In this document: one piece after another, positions 23,889 through 32,241 of the stretch
How the letters are laid out: the number at the start of each line of letters is the position of its first letter
Numbering within the stretch: position 1 is the stretch's first letter
Assembly (NCBI GenBank): GCA_021166845.1
Contig: JAJPEP010000098.1
Location: forward strand, 1 to 34,267
Direction: 5' to 3'
DNA length: 34,267 bases
Source: Thiobacillus sp.
GTDB taxonomy: Bacteria > Pseudomonadota > Gammaproteobacteria > Burkholderiales > Thiobacillaceae
Position numbers and translations under genes: made by a program
Notes under the pieces: generated by a model
The model's input: the letters and a program-made list of their open reading frames with translations, nothing else
Told to the model about the DNA's origin: nothing
The model's database searches: none

Positions 23889-24419
23889 TTACTTGTTCAG
23901 GTAGTTGTGGGCTGCGTTGGGCACCACCTTGTAGGGATGGCCGAGATCTTTCCAGGCGGTGATTCCACCCGGCGCGCGGTAGACGTTGATGTAGCCAAGC
24001 TTCTTCGCCCACACGGAAGCGTTGTGGGAGCGGCCGCACTTGGTGTCGCACTTGGTGAAGCCGCAGTATATGACGATCTTTTTGTTCAGATCCGGGCCCA
24101 GAACTTTGCAGTAGTCATCCTGGCTGGGAGCGCCATCGGTAACATCCTTTTCCCAAGTGCCAGACATGTTGGACTGGAAGCCGAAATGGCTGGCACCGTC
24201 GATGTAGCCCATCTCGTACTCCCAGCGCGGATGTGCGTTCACCAGGATGAAGTCTTCCTTGACGTCGATCATCTTTTTCACGTCTTCCATCTTGATCAGC
24301 TTGTAGCCGCCTTGCTGAGTTTCGTTGGCGACCTTGAGGGCCACCATTTCGACATCGGTTTCGTTGGTTATACTGGTCAGTGCCTGGGCGCCAGTGCTGA
24401 CAAAGGCCGCGCTGGCCAA
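23889..24419 (-). CDS. Exported rhodanese-like protein, start codon lost or unusual
   Basis: Rhodanese-fold protein of at least 176 residues. Strand and loop IVIYCGFTKCDTKCGRSHNAS holds the presumed active cysteine (C119) in an enlarged loop with two more cysteines (C124, C128), and YRAPGGITAWKDLGHPY closes the domain. Rhodaneses move sulfane sulfur between donors such as thiosulfate and acceptors. The frame upstream of the TTG at 24419 encodes a signal-peptide-like stretch (RTLLAALLASAAFVSTGAQA) back to about 24480 with only CTG/TTG codons and no ATG or GTG before a stop, and there it meets a foreign ccmI fragment. The true 5' end is probably deleted; expression is doubtful. Confidence 0.65.
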   Translation of the reverse strand: MASAAFVSTGAQALTSITNETDVEMVALKVANETQQGGYKLIKMEDVKKMIDVKEDFILVNAHPRWEYEMGYIDGASHFGFQSNMSGTWEKDVTDGAPSQDDYCKVLGPDLNKKIVIYCGFTKCDTKCGRSHNASVWAKKLGYINVYRAPGGITAWKDLGHPYKVVPNAAHNYLNK

Positions 24420-24458
24420 GAGGGCTGCAAGCAGGGTGCGCGGGACGGAACACAGGGG

Positions 24459-24621
24459 ACGGTTGAGCGAACTGGTGCCGGAGGATGACAGACTTCTGGC
24501 GGACTATGCCGATGTGCTCGCCATGGCGCAGGGACAGAACCTGCAGGGCAAACCGCTGGAACTTATCAATAGGGCGCTCACACTCAATCCGGACAATGAG
24601 AAAGCGTTGAATCTTGCCGCA
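24459..24621 (+). pseudogene. Internal fragment of ccmI/cycH (cytochrome c biogenesis)
   Basis: The plus frame reads LSELVPEDDRLLADYADVL then AMAQGQNLQGKPLELINRAL and NPDNEKALNLAAS, a tetratricopeptide segment strongly resembling the CcmI/CycH C-terminal region of betaproteobacteria. It has no start, no other domain and stops resembling the family after LAAS. It is a fragment of about 54 codons wedged between two oppositely oriented rhodanese-like sequences. Confidence 0.6.
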
Positions 24622-24809
24622 TCCGTCGCTTGCAGTATCTTGACCCGGCTCATGTCGAAGCCATGGAGCGACAGCAGGTAGTAGGCGCGGGCCGCCAGCG
24701 GCGTACGCGAATCGTCGTACAGGACAACCGTCGCCGCGCGCAGCGGTTGGGCCAGCATCACCAGCAGCGCGATGATGAAAGTCATCCAGAGTCGGAATGG
24801 TCGGTGCAT
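24620..24809 (-). pseudogene. Truncated exported rhodanese-like gene (N-terminus only)
   Basis: Starts with ATG and a clear signal peptide (MHRPFRLWMTFIIALLVMLAQPLRA), then TVVLYDDSRTPLAARAYYLL, a rhodanese-like first strand and helix, then HGFDMSRVKIL. Similarity ends near codon 62, where the frame runs into antisense ccmI sequence until a stop at 24504. The catalytic loop is missing, so the product cannot be an active sulfurtransferase. Confidence 0.55.
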
Positions 24810-25002
24810 GTTCAGTCCCCTTGCGGTTATCGACTGCGATTCAGATTGTCGGTATGGTCACACGCGGTATTGCGGCGATCGGCCGACATGGTATTCGTCC
24901 GGTCTGTCTTTGCCATGGCAAAAAATGCAGCGCTCCCCAGTTGGGTTCCGAATGACACGGCATTGAACACCATGCCGTATTTGACGAGCGATCCGCCCCG
25001 GC

Positions 25003-25030
25003 CTTGAAATCCGGCCGACAGGCCCGATAC
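25003..25030 (+). promoter_or_regulatory. Candidate sigma-32 (heat-shock) promoter of lon
   Basis: CTTGAAA (25003-25009), 13 bases, then CCCGATAC (25023-25030). The E. coli RpoH consensus is CTTGAAA, 11-15 bases, CCCCATnT; the -35 is perfect and the -10 keeps the C-run and AT. It sits about 38 bases before the Lon start. The rest of 24810-25067 shows no gene. Confidence 0.55.
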
Positions 25031-25067
25031 TTCTAGCTCCTGTTGACCGGATTGTGAAGACCGAATC

Positions 25068-27449
25068 ATGCCCAACGACTCCGCGCTGGAAGGCGAAATC
25101 CTGCCCGATGATCGCCAGCTGCCAGCCTCTCCGGCGCTGCCTGACGAGCTCTACCTGCTGCCGCTGACCGAAAAGCCTTTTTTCCCGGCGCAAACCCTGC
25201 CGTTGCTGATGAACGAGGCGCCGTGGCTGCCGACGGTCGAGGCCATCGGCGAGACTCCGCACCACATGGTGGGCCTGGTGGTGGTCAAGCCCGACAACAC
25301 CGACGACGTGAAGCGGTCGGATTTCCGCAGCGTCGGCACCGTGGTGCGCATCCATCACCCGGTCCGCACCGACGGCAAGATGCAGTTCATCGCCGAAGGC
25401 GTGCGGCGTTTCCGTATCGTCGAATGGCTGTCGGAGACGGTGCCCTACAAGGTCCGGGTCGACTATCCGAACGAGACCGGCAAGCCGGACTCCGAGGAAA
25501 TCCGCGCCTATTCCATCGCCATCATCAACACCATCAAGGACCTGCTGCCGCTCAACCCGCTGTATTCCGAGGAGCTCAAGTTCTTCCTCAACCGTTTCGG
25601 GCCGAACGAACCCTCGCGCCTGACAGATTTCGCCGCCAGCCTCACCACCGCCTCCAAGCAGGCCCTGCAGGAGGTGCTGGAGGCCTTCGGCCTGAAGAAG
25701 CGCATGGAAAAGGTGCTGGTGCTGCTGAAGAAGGAACTCGACGTGGCGCGCCTGCAGTCGGACATCCGCGAAAAGGTCGACGAGAAGATGAGCACGCAGC
25801 AGCGCGAATTCTTCCTGCGCCAGCAGCTGAAGGCGATCCAGAAGGAACTGGGGCTGGCCAAAGACGACAAGACCGCCGAGCTCGACACCTTCAGGGAGCG
25901 CATCGCCAGGCTTGCGCTGCCCGAGCAGGCGAAGAAGCGCATCGACGAGGAAATGCACAAGTTCTCCCTGCTGGAGACCGGTTCGCCGGAATACACCGTC
26001 ACCCGCAACTACCTCGAGTGGCTGACCGTTCTGCCGTGGGGGGTGCACACGCAGGACAAGGTCGACCTCGAGCGCGCGCGCAGTATCCTCGACCGCGACC
26101 ACGACGGGCTCGACGACGTCAAGGATCGCATCATCGAATTCCTCGCCGTCGGCGCCATGCGCGGCGAAATGGCAGGCTCGATCCTGCTGCTGATCGGGCC
26201 GCCCGGTGTCGGCAAGACCTCGATCGGCAAATCCGTCGCCGAGGCGCTGGGACGCAAGTTCTACCGCTTCTCGGTCGGCGGCATGCGCGACGAGGCCGAG
26301 ATCAAGGGCCACCGCCGCACTTACATCGGCGCCATGCCGGGCAAGTTCGTGCACGCGCTGAAGGAAGTCGGCTCGGCCAACCCGGTCATCATGCTCGACG
26401 AGATCGACAAGATCGGCGCCAGCTACCAGGGCGACCCCGCCTCGGCGCTGCTGGAAGTGCTCGACCCCGAGCAGAACGCCGACTTCCTCGACCATTACCT
26501 CGACGTCCGCTTCGATCTGTCGAAGACGCTGTTCATCTGCACCGCGAACGACTTCTCCATCCCGTCGGCGCTGCTCGACCGCATGGAAGTCATCCGCCTG
26601 TCGGGCTACATTACCGAAGAAAAAGTGGCCATCGCCAGGCACCACCTGTGGCCGCGCGTGCTCACCCGCGCCGGGCTGAAGAAGAACCAGCTGGTGATCA
26701 GCGAAGGCGCGATCCGCCACGTCATCGAGGGCTACGCGCGCGAAGCCGGCGTGCGCAACCTGGAAAAGCAGCTGGGGCGGGTGGCGAGGAAGGCCGTGGT
26801 CAAGATCCTCGGCGGCGCCGCGACGCCGATCAAGATCGGCGTCAGGGAAGTGGAAGCCTATCTCGACAAGCCCGTATTCAGCCGCGAAAAACCGATGAGC
26901 GGCGTCGGCGTGGTCACCGGGCTGGCGTGGACCTCGATGGGCGGCGCGACGCTGCCGGTCGAGGCGACCCGCGTCCACACCCTCAATCGCGGCTTCAAGC
27001 TCACCGGCAAGCTGGGCGAAGTGATGAAGGAATCGGCCGAGATCGCCTACAGTTATATCGCCTCGCACCTGAAAACCTACGGCGCCGACGCCAAGTTCTA
27101 CGACACCAGCTTCGTCCACCTGCACGTGCCGGAAGGCGCCACTCCCAAGGATGGCCCCAGCGCCGGTGTCACCATGGCCACCGCGCTGCTGTCGCTGGCG
27201 AAAAACGCCAAAATCAGCCGCCCGCTGGCGATGACCGGCGAACTCACCCTCACCGGCCAGGTGCTGCCGGTCGGCGGCATCCGCGAGAAAGTCATCGCCG
27301 CGCGCCGGGTCGGCATCAGCGAACTGATCCTGCCCGACGCCAACCGGCGCGACTTCGACAAACTGCCCGAGCATATCCGTGCCGGCTTCACCGTGCATTA
27401 CGCCAAGCGCTATCAGGATGTGGCGGCGGTGGTGTTCGGTGCGGGTTGA
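25068..27449 (+). CDS. Lon-family ATP-dependent protease, AsrA type
   Basis: AAA+ serine protease of 793 residues. Order: substrate-binding N-domain (about 28-240, LPLTEKPFFPAQTLPLLM), coiled coil, AAA+ module with Walker A GPPGVGKT (377-384) and Walker B VIMLDEIDK, and the protease domain with catalytic S698 (PKDGPSAG) and K741 (REKVIAARR), 43 apart as in E. coli Lon. The N-terminus and the phrases NPLYSEELK and ITGLAWTSMGGATLPVEA-like segment resemble Pseudomonas aeruginosa PA0779 (AsrA), the second Lon-like protease, more than the housekeeping Lon next to clpX. A heat-shock-like promoter precedes it. Confidence 0.9.
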   Translation: MPNDSALEGEILPDDRQLPASPALPDELYLLPLTEKPFFPAQTLPLLMNEAPWLPTVEAIGETPHHMVGLVVVKPDNTDDVKRSDFRSVGTVVRIHHPVRTDGKMQFIAEGVRRFRIVEWLSETVPYKVRVDYPNETGKPDSEEIRAYSIAIINTIKDLLPLNPLYSEELKFFLNRFGPNEPSRLTDFAASLTTASKQALQEVLEAFGLKKRMEKVLVLLKKELDVARLQSDIREKVDEKMSTQQREFFLRQQLKAIQKELGLAKDDKTAELDTFRERIARLALPEQAKKRIDEEMHKFSLLETGSPEYTVTRNYLEWLTVLPWGVHTQDKVDLERARSILDRDHDGLDDVKDRIIEFLAVGAMRGEMAGSILLLIGPPGVGKTSIGKSVAEALGRKFYRFSVGGMRDEAEIKGHRRTYIGAMPGKFVHALKEVGSANPVIMLDEIDKIGASYQGDPASALLEVLDPEQNADFLDHYLDVRFDLSKTLFICTANDFSIPSALLDRMEVIRLSGYITEEKVAIARHHLWPRVLTRAGLKKNQLVISEGAIRHVIEGYAREAGVRNLEKQLGRVARKAVVKILGGAATPIKIGVREVEAYLDKPVFSREKPMSGVGVVTGLAWTSMGGATLPVEATRVHTLNRGFKLTGKLGEVMKESAEIAYSYIASHLKTYGADAKFYDTSFVHLHVPEGATPKDGPSAGVTMATALLSLAKNAKISRPLAMTGELTLTGQVLPVGGIREKVIAARRVGISELILPDANRRDFDKLPEHIRAGFTVHYAKRYQDVAAVVFGAG

Positions 27450-27613
27450 TCACCAGCGAGGTTCGGGTGTTGAAGATGCGCGGCGACAACACCAGAAAGG
27501 GGTGGACGTCTTTCATTTCCCGCCCGGCTTGCGGGTTGCAATCTATCCAGATGACCTGTTGACGGTCGGGCGCCCAGGGCTTCGCGCCGGGCGGGTTTCG
27601 ATGCGGCTACCAC
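27450..27613 (-). pseudogene. Remnant of PemK/MazF-family toxin (frameshifted, truncated)
   Basis: On the minus strand a GTG at 27613 opens VAASKPARREA, then one extra base shifts the frame; in the shifted frame the sequence reads WAPDRQQVIWIDCNPQAGRE then MKDVHPFLVLSPRIF and NTRTSLVI, a typical PemK/ChpB N-terminal half. The homology stops at the stop codon of lon, so the C-terminal half is deleted. The start overlaps the antitoxin stop codon, the usual antitoxin-toxin arrangement. The toxin cannot be functional. Confidence 0.72.
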
Positions 27614-27858
27614 CGCTCTGCGTCGACGGGTTCGCTGACCATCACCTCGCCGCCGTGCCGCTCGGGGTCGAATCGCGCCAGCCGCTGTTCCAGCGTAAGC
27701 GCGGATTCATCTGCCGGGTGAATCACGATATGCCCGTCTTCCACCGATACGCGCACCCGTTGATCGGCTTGCAGGTGTGCCGCGCGCGCCACCGCAGCGG
27801 GCAAACGCACGGCCAGGTTGTTGCCTCACTGTTTGATATCCAGAAAAACCTCGGCCAT
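27607..27858 (-). pseudogene. PemI/MazE-family antitoxin with in-frame stop
   Basis: From the ATG at 27858 the frame reads MAEVFLDIKQ, then a TGA, then GNNLAVRLPAAVARAAHLQ and on to a normal end (SEPVDAERW). The family motif is KQWGNNLAVRLP, so the TGA replaces the conserved TGG tryptophan codon. This is an AbrB-fold DNA-binding antitoxin of 83 codons, inactivated by one substitution unless translation restarts at the GTG at 27810 or TGA is read through. Confidence 0.75.
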
Positions 27859-27882
27859 TTCATGCGCCTTCGAAAGGAATGT

Positions 27883-28173
27883 TTAAACGGAGTCTAAATA
27901 TTTCGCTGGGGCTGTACCAATCGATGAAGGCTGCGGCGAGTTTGGCCGCGTAGGGAATACGCAGCCACGCTTGCGGGGGATTTTGCCTGCGCGGGATTTT
28001 TGCAGGCGGGCGAGCGCGGCATCGGCATCTTTGGTGCAGCCGGCGGCGATGTCTTCCATCCCGCGCCGTGTGTCTTCGAGCAGCAGCAAATGAATGCGTT
28101 CACGTTCCAATGGCTGGGTGTCGTCGGGGCGTTGTGAGTCCATCAGGATGATGTCGCGCATAGTGAAAACCAT
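27883..28173 (-). CDS. Small hypothetical protein, possibly antitoxin-like
   Basis: A minus-strand frame of about 96 codons, start at 28173 (MVFTMRDIIL) or 28161. The middle part, LEDTRRGMEDIAAG then CTKDADAALARLQKSRA, resembles the C-terminal helix of ParD/RelB-type antitoxins. The last ~30 residues look random, whereas another frame of the same bases reads AWLRIPYAAKLAAAFIDWY and stops two bases before the PemI-like ATG, which suggests a frameshift between two former genes. Probably decayed; no function assigned. The rest of 27863-28272 shows nothing else. Confidence 0.3.
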   Translation of the reverse strand: MVFTMRDIILMDSQRPDDTQPLERERIHLLLLEDTRRGMEDIAAGCTKDADAALARLQKSRAGKIPRKRGCVFPTRPNSPQPSSIGTAPAKYLDSV

Positions 28174-28272
28174 CACGACTTTAGCCCAAAATGAGTCGAA
28201 ATCCAGGGTATTGCGTGTTCTGGTGCAGACCGGCCGCACCGGGATTAAGCCATCCCGGCAGGGTCGGGTAAA

Positions 28273-29103
28273 ATGGCCGCCATGAACGCCCCCGAGCTTC
28301 TCGATACGCCGTCCGCACCACCCGCGCCCGTCATCAAGGTGCGCGGCGAGCTGCTGACCGAACTGCCGCTGGATCTCTATATTCCGCCCGATGCGCTCGA
28401 AATCTTTCTCGACGCTTTCGAAGGCCCGCTCGACCTGCTGCTCTACCTGATCCGCCGCCAGAACCTCGACGTGCTGGACATCCCGATGGCGGCGCTGACC
28501 AGGCAGTACATGGCCTACGTCGAAGCCGCGCGCGCCACGCGGCTGGAGCTGGCGGCGGAATACCTGCTGATGGCGGCGATGCTGATCGACATCAAGTCGC
28601 GCATGCTGCTGCCGCGGCGCGAGCAGAGCGAGGAGGCGAACGAGGGCGACGATCCGCGCGCCGAACTGGTGCGGCGCCTGCTGGAATACGAGCAGATGAA
28701 GCTTGCCGGCCAGCATCTCGATGCCATGCCGCAGGCCGGGCGCGATTTCGACACGGTCAGCGTGTTTCTGCCGGCGGCGGCCAGGCGCCTGCCAAGCCTG
28801 CATCCGGAAGAGCTCGCCGCGGCCTGGCTGGCGATCCTGTCGCGCGCGAAAAACCGCACCCATCACCGCATCGGCCGCCAGGAGCTGTCGATCCGCGAGC
28901 ACATGAGCCGGATCCTGAAGCGGCTGGCGCCGGGCGAGTTCGTGGAATTCAAGGACCTGTTCCCGGAAGCCTCGACCGTGCACGAACTCGTGGTCACCTT
29001 CCTCGCGGTGCTGGAACTGACCAAGGAAACCCTGCTCGACGTGACCCAGGCCGAACCGTTTGCCCCCATCTACGTGAAGCTCCATGAATCTGCAGCCGAA
29101 TGA
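28273..29103 (+). CDS. scpA: Segregation and condensation protein A
   Basis: Kleisin subunit of the SMC-ScpAB condensin, bridging SMC heads during chromosome organisation. 276 residues; the N-terminal kleisin signature [23 protein letters not shown] is clear, with the acidic/charged middle and the C-terminal winged helix (about 215-270, [16 protein letters not shown]). A second ATG at 28282 is possible. It overlaps scpB by 20 bases. Confidence 0.93.
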   Translation: MAAMNAPELLDTPSAPPAPVIKVRGELLTELPLDLYIPPDALEIFLDAFEGPLDLLLYLIRRQNLDVLDIPMAALTRQYMAYVEAARATRLELAAEYLLMAAMLIDIKSRMLLPRREQSEEANEGDDPRAELVRRLLEYEQMKLAGQHLDAMPQAGRDFDTVSVFLPAAARRLPSLHPEELAAAWLAILSRAKNRTHHRIGRQELSIREHMSRILKRLAPGEFVEFKDLFPEASTVHELVVTFLAVLELTKETLLDVTQAEPFAPIYVKLHESAAE

Positions 29104-29776
29104 CCATCCCGACGATTTGAAGCTGGTGCTGGAAGCAGCCTTGCTGGCAGCCGTCGAGCCGCTCACGCTTGCCGAACTCAAGCGCATGTTCGAACAGGAT
29201 GCGCCCAATCAAGGCCTGTCCAACGACGTGCTGCGCCGCGCGCTCGACGAATTGCGCGCACAGTGGCACGGCCGCGGCGTCGAACTGGTGCAGGTGACGG
29301 ACGGCTGGCGTTTCCAGACCCGCGCTGAGATGCAGCCCTGGCTGTCGCGGCTGAAGAACGAGAAGCCGCCGCGCTACTCGCGCGCGGTGCTGGAAACGCT
29401 CGCCATCATCGCTTACCGCCAGCCGGTGACGCGCGGCGACATCGAGGACATCCGCGGGGTGTCGGTCAATCCTCACATCATCAAGACGCTGGAAGAGCGC
29501 GGCTGGATCGAGGCCATCGGCCATCGCGACGTGCCGGGACGCCCGGCGCTGTTCGGCACCACCGGGCATTTCCTGAGCGATCTGGGCTTGGTCACGCTGT
29601 CGGAATTGCCGCCGCTGGAAGAGCTCGGCCACCTCGTCACCCCGGATGAAACCGCATTAATTCCTGAATTGCGCGGGGAATTGCTGGACAATGGCGTCCC
29701 CCAGACGTTTGGCGCGGTGATCGAGACTGCCGCCGCCGGCACCGCTCCCGTTCGAGCAGCAACCGAGATTGATTGA
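29084..29776 (+). CDS. scpB: Segregation and condensation protein B
   Basis: Dimeric winged-helix partner of ScpA, 230 residues. Signatures include [48 protein letters not shown] and [25 protein letters not shown]. The ATG at 29084 lies inside the end of scpA, so the two are probably translated together. The tail (about 185-230) is a variable extension. rluB follows after two bases. Confidence 0.93.
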   Translation: MNLQPNDHPDDLKLVLEAALLAAVEPLTLAELKRMFEQDAPNQGLSNDVLRRALDELRAQWHGRGVELVQVTDGWRFQTRAEMQPWLSRLKNEKPPRYSRAVLETLAIIAYRQPVTRGDIEDIRGVSVNPHIIKTLEERGWIEAIGHRDVPGRPALFGTTGHFLSDLGLVTLSELPPLEELGHLVTPDETALIPELRGELLDNGVPQTFGAVIETAAAGTAPVRAATEID

Positions 29777-29778
29777 CT

Positions 29779-30666
29779 ATGCGCCGCCCAACCCCCATCC
29801 GTCGTTCGCCCACCGCCCCCATGGGGCGCGCGGCGAGCCGCCTGCAACAGGCGACCGCCCCCGAGGCGTCCAGCGAACGCCTGCAAAAGGCGCTGGCTTC
29901 AGCCGGACTCGGCTCGCGCCGCGAGATGGAAGAATGGATTGCCCAGGGCCGCGTGCAGGTCAACGGCGAGACGGCCATGATCGGCAGCAAGGTCGGGCCG
30001 GGCGACGTGGTCAAGGTCAGCGGCCGGCGCGTGTACCTGCGCTTCGAGGACAAGCGCACGCGCATCCTGATCTACCACAAGTCGGAAGGCGAAATCGTCA
30101 CCCGTGACGACCCCGAAGGCCGCGACACCGTGTTCGACGCGCTGCCGAAGCTGCGCGGCGCCAAGTGGATCGCCATCGGCCGGCTCGACTACAACACCGA
30201 CGGTCTGATGATCTTCACCACCTCGGGCGAACTCGCCAACAACCTGATGCACCCGCGCTTCGAAGTCGAGCGCGAATACGCGGTGCGGGTGCTGGGCGAA
30301 CTGACCGAGGACATGATTGCGCAACTGCTGGCCGGGGTCGAGCTCGACGACGGCATGGCGCAGCTGCAAAGCTGCTTTGCCGCAGGCGGCGAAGGCGCCA
30401 ACCGCTGGTATCGCGTGGTGATCAAGGAAGGCCGCAAACGCGAGGTGCGGCGGCTGTTCGAACACTTCGGCCTCACCGTGTCGCGCCTCACCCGCATCCG
30501 CTTCGGCCCGATCGCGCTGCCGCCGCAGCTGCGCCGCGGGCAGAAAATGGAACTCGACGACGAACTGGTCGCGCGCGTACTGGAATGGGCCGAGATGGCG
30601 CCCAGCCCGCGCCGGCATACGCGCGGCGTGCCCGACAAGCACACCCGCAAGCCGCGCATGCGTTGA
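29779..30666 (+). CDS. rluB: 23S rRNA pseudouridine(2605) synthase
   Basis: RsuA/RluB-family pseudouridine synthase of 295 residues. An N-terminal basic tail, an S4 RNA-binding domain (about 35-95, SERLQKALASAGLGSRREMEEWI), then the catalytic domain with GRLDYNTDGL, whose aspartate is the catalytic residue. The C-terminus is basic (KPRMR). The scpA-scpB-rluB order is standard. The ATG at 29779 follows the scpB stop by two bases; an in-frame TTG just upstream is less likely. The gene ends 28 bases from the tail of the convergent integrase gene. Confidence 0.92.
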   Translation: MRRPTPIRRSPTAPMGRAASRLQQATAPEASSERLQKALASAGLGSRREMEEWIAQGRVQVNGETAMIGSKVGPGDVVKVSGRRVYLRFEDKRTRILIYHKSEGEIVTRDDPEGRDTVFDALPKLRGAKWIAIGRLDYNTDGLMIFTTSGELANNLMHPRFEVEREYAVRVLGELTEDMIAQLLAGVELDDGMAQLQSCFAAGGEGANRWYRVVIKEGRKREVRRLFEHFGLTVSRLTRIRFGPIALPPQLRRGQKMELDDELVARVLEWAEMAPSPRRHTRGVPDKHTRKPRMR

Positions 30667-30694
30667 GGGCGTCTGGCGCGAACTGTCTTGCAGC

Positions 30695-31675
30695 CTATCG
30701 ATCCAGCGGGCTCACCACCCCGCGCCCACCCTTGTTCAGTACATGCGTGTAAATCATCGTCGTCGAAACATCCTTGTGGCCCAACAGTTCCTGCACCGTG
30801 CGGATGTCGTAACCGGCCTGGAGCAGATGCGTTGCGAACGAATGCCTCAGCACGTGAGGCGACACCGGCTTGGCAATGTGCGCCAGTTTTGCCGCCTCGC
30901 GCACTGCACGCTGCACGCTTGATTCATGAATGTGATGACGTCGCTCCATCCCCGAACGTGGATCGAGCGAGCGGTTGCCCGATGGGAACACGAACTGCCA
31001 GGCCCAAGAACGCGGCGCAGAGGGATATTTGACAGCCAGCGCATCGGGCAAATGCACCTCGCCAAACCCCGCTTCCAGATCGCGCTCGTGCAAGGCACGC
31101 ACTTTTTCAAGATGCATGCGCAAGGGCAGGATCAGGTTTTCCGGCAGCACCGTCACCCGATCCTTGTTGCCCTTTGCCTCGCGTACCACAATTTCGCGGC
31201 GTTCAAACTCCACATCCTTCACCCGCAACCTCAGCCCTTCCAGCAGACGCATCCCCGTGCCATACAGCAAAGCGACAATCAGACCCGTCGTTCCCGATGT
31301 CGCGTCCAGCAGTCGCCGCGCCTCGGTCGGCGTCAACACCACCGGTAAGCGCTGCGTGGATTTTGCGGCGATCACCTCATCCAGCCACGGCAACTCGATC
31401 TTCAACACCTCACGGTACAAAAACAGCAAGGCCGACTTCGCCTGATTCTGCGTGGATGCCGAAACATGCCGTTCGCTGGCCAGATAGGACAGAAAATCCC
31501 GCACCGCCTCGGCACCCAACGCCTGGGGATGTTGCTTGCCATGAAAAAGAATGTAGCGCCGCGCCCAATCGACATAAGCTTGTTCCGTGCGCAGGCTGTA
31601 ATGACGCAGCCGAATTTCAGCCCGCATCCGATCAAGCAGCTTGGGCGAATCTTGAGAGACAGCGTGAACTTTCAT
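30695..31675 (-). CDS. intI: Integron integrase
   Basis: Tyrosine recombinase that inserts and excises gene cassettes by attI x attC recombination; 326 residues from the ATG at 31675 ([10 protein letters not shown]). Catalytic residues are all visible: R143 (GTGMR), H274 and R277 (HVLRH), H300 (LGHKD) and Y309 (MIYTH). The IntI-specific insertion before the third box (about 240-262, [22 protein letters not shown]) separates it from XerC/D. No frameshift is seen, so it should be active. It is divergent from the cassettes, as in most integrons. An open extension to 31750 crosses the attI side and is unlikely to be translated. Confidence 0.95.
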   Translation of the reverse strand: MKVHAVSQDSPKLLDRMRAEIRLRHYSLRTEQAYVDWARRYILFHGKQHPQALGAEAVRDFLSYLASERHVSASTQNQAKSALLFLYREVLKIELPWLDEVIAAKSTQRLPVVLTPTEARRLLDATSGTTGLIVALLYGTGMRLLEGLRLRVKDVEFERREIVVREAKGNKDRVTVLPENLILPLRMHLEKVRALHERDLEAGFGEVHLPDALAVKYPSAPRSWAWQFVFPSGNRSLDPRSGMERRHHIHESSVQRAVREAAKLAHIAKPVSPHVLRHSFATHLLQAGYDIRTVQELLGHKDVSTTMIYTHVLNKGGRGVVSPLDR

Positions 31676-31819
31676 CCGCGAAATTTTAGGCTTGCCTATA
31701 CGGGCAGGCAAGGCGTAAAGTTTCAATTCAATCAACCCAATACAGCACACTGCCAGATGGCCTGCTTGATTTAGACGGCAAAAGATCCAGGTGGGTGTGC
31801 TGTCTAAATTATGTTGGGC
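31676..31819. other. attI region with core site GTTGGGC
   Basis: The space between intI and the first cassette. The recombination core GTTGGGC is at 31813-31819, so insertion occurs after G31813. Left of it lie several inverted pairs: cttgcct/aggcaag (31691-31697, 31706-31712), cagcacac/gtgtgctg (about 31743-31750, 31796-31803) and atttagac/gtctaaat (31769-31776, 31802-31809). The integrase and cassette promoters must lie here or inside intI; I cannot fix them. Confidence 0.7.
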
Positions 31820-31827
31820 CTCACCAC

Positions 31828-32232
31828 ATGACGCTTGATCCGCAGCTCACCGGCAATGCCGGCCTCTACTACTGTTGCTACCATCTTTCGCTGCTCGGGT
31901 GGAACGTCATGCCAACGGCACGGAACGCCCGTGGTGTCGACATCATTGCCTACAGCCAAGACGCAACCCGCAAGCTGGCCATTCAGGTCAAGGCACTGAG
32001 CAAGAGACATCCCGTTCCCCTTGGTGCGTCCCTCGAAAAGGTCATGGGCGACGTCTGGGTCATTGTGAACAAAGTCACTTCGTCCCCGTCCGCCTTCATC
32101 CTCCTGCCATCCGAGGTCAAAGAACTCGCCCACCGTGGCGAGAAAGATGGCCGCGTCTCATTCTGGCTTCAGCCAACCAGCTACGACCGAGAGTGCTTTA
32201 AAGAGAAGTGGGAGCGCATCGGTCATGGTTGA
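31828..32232 (+). CDS. Cassette 1: PD-(D/E)XK-like hypothetical protein
   Basis: 134 residues from the ATG nine bases after the attI core. [23 protein letters not shown] is followed by [10 protein letters not shown] and KLAIQVKAL; the spacing of the aspartate (GVD) and the Q-x-K strand resembles the PD-(D/E)XK nuclease core, as found in DUF4365-like and restriction-type proteins. Nuclease activity is not shown. The frame stays open into attI (GTG at 31795), so translation could also begin in integron sequence. Function unknown. Confidence 0.7.
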   Translation: MTLDPQLTGNAGLYYCCYHLSLLGWNVMPTARNARGVDIIAYSQDATRKLAIQVKALSKRHPVPLGASLEKVMGDVWVIVNKVTSSPSAFILLPSEVKELAHRGEKDGRVSFWLQPTSYDRECFKEKWERIGHG

Positions 32233-32241
32233 ACGGCTGAG

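Noticed and set aside
23539..23904. 121-codon open frame in the intron remnant
   Set aside because: It reads through ribozyme landmarks and shows no reverse transcriptase or other motif.
24858..27398. 846-codon open frame antisense to the Lon protease
   Set aside because: Length is an effect of high GC content; the product is compositionally biased and the plus strand carries complete Lon motifs.
30695..31675. XerC/XerD-type recombinase instead of an integron integrase
   Set aside because: The extra segment [17 protein letters not shown] and the adjoining attI and attC sites identify IntI.
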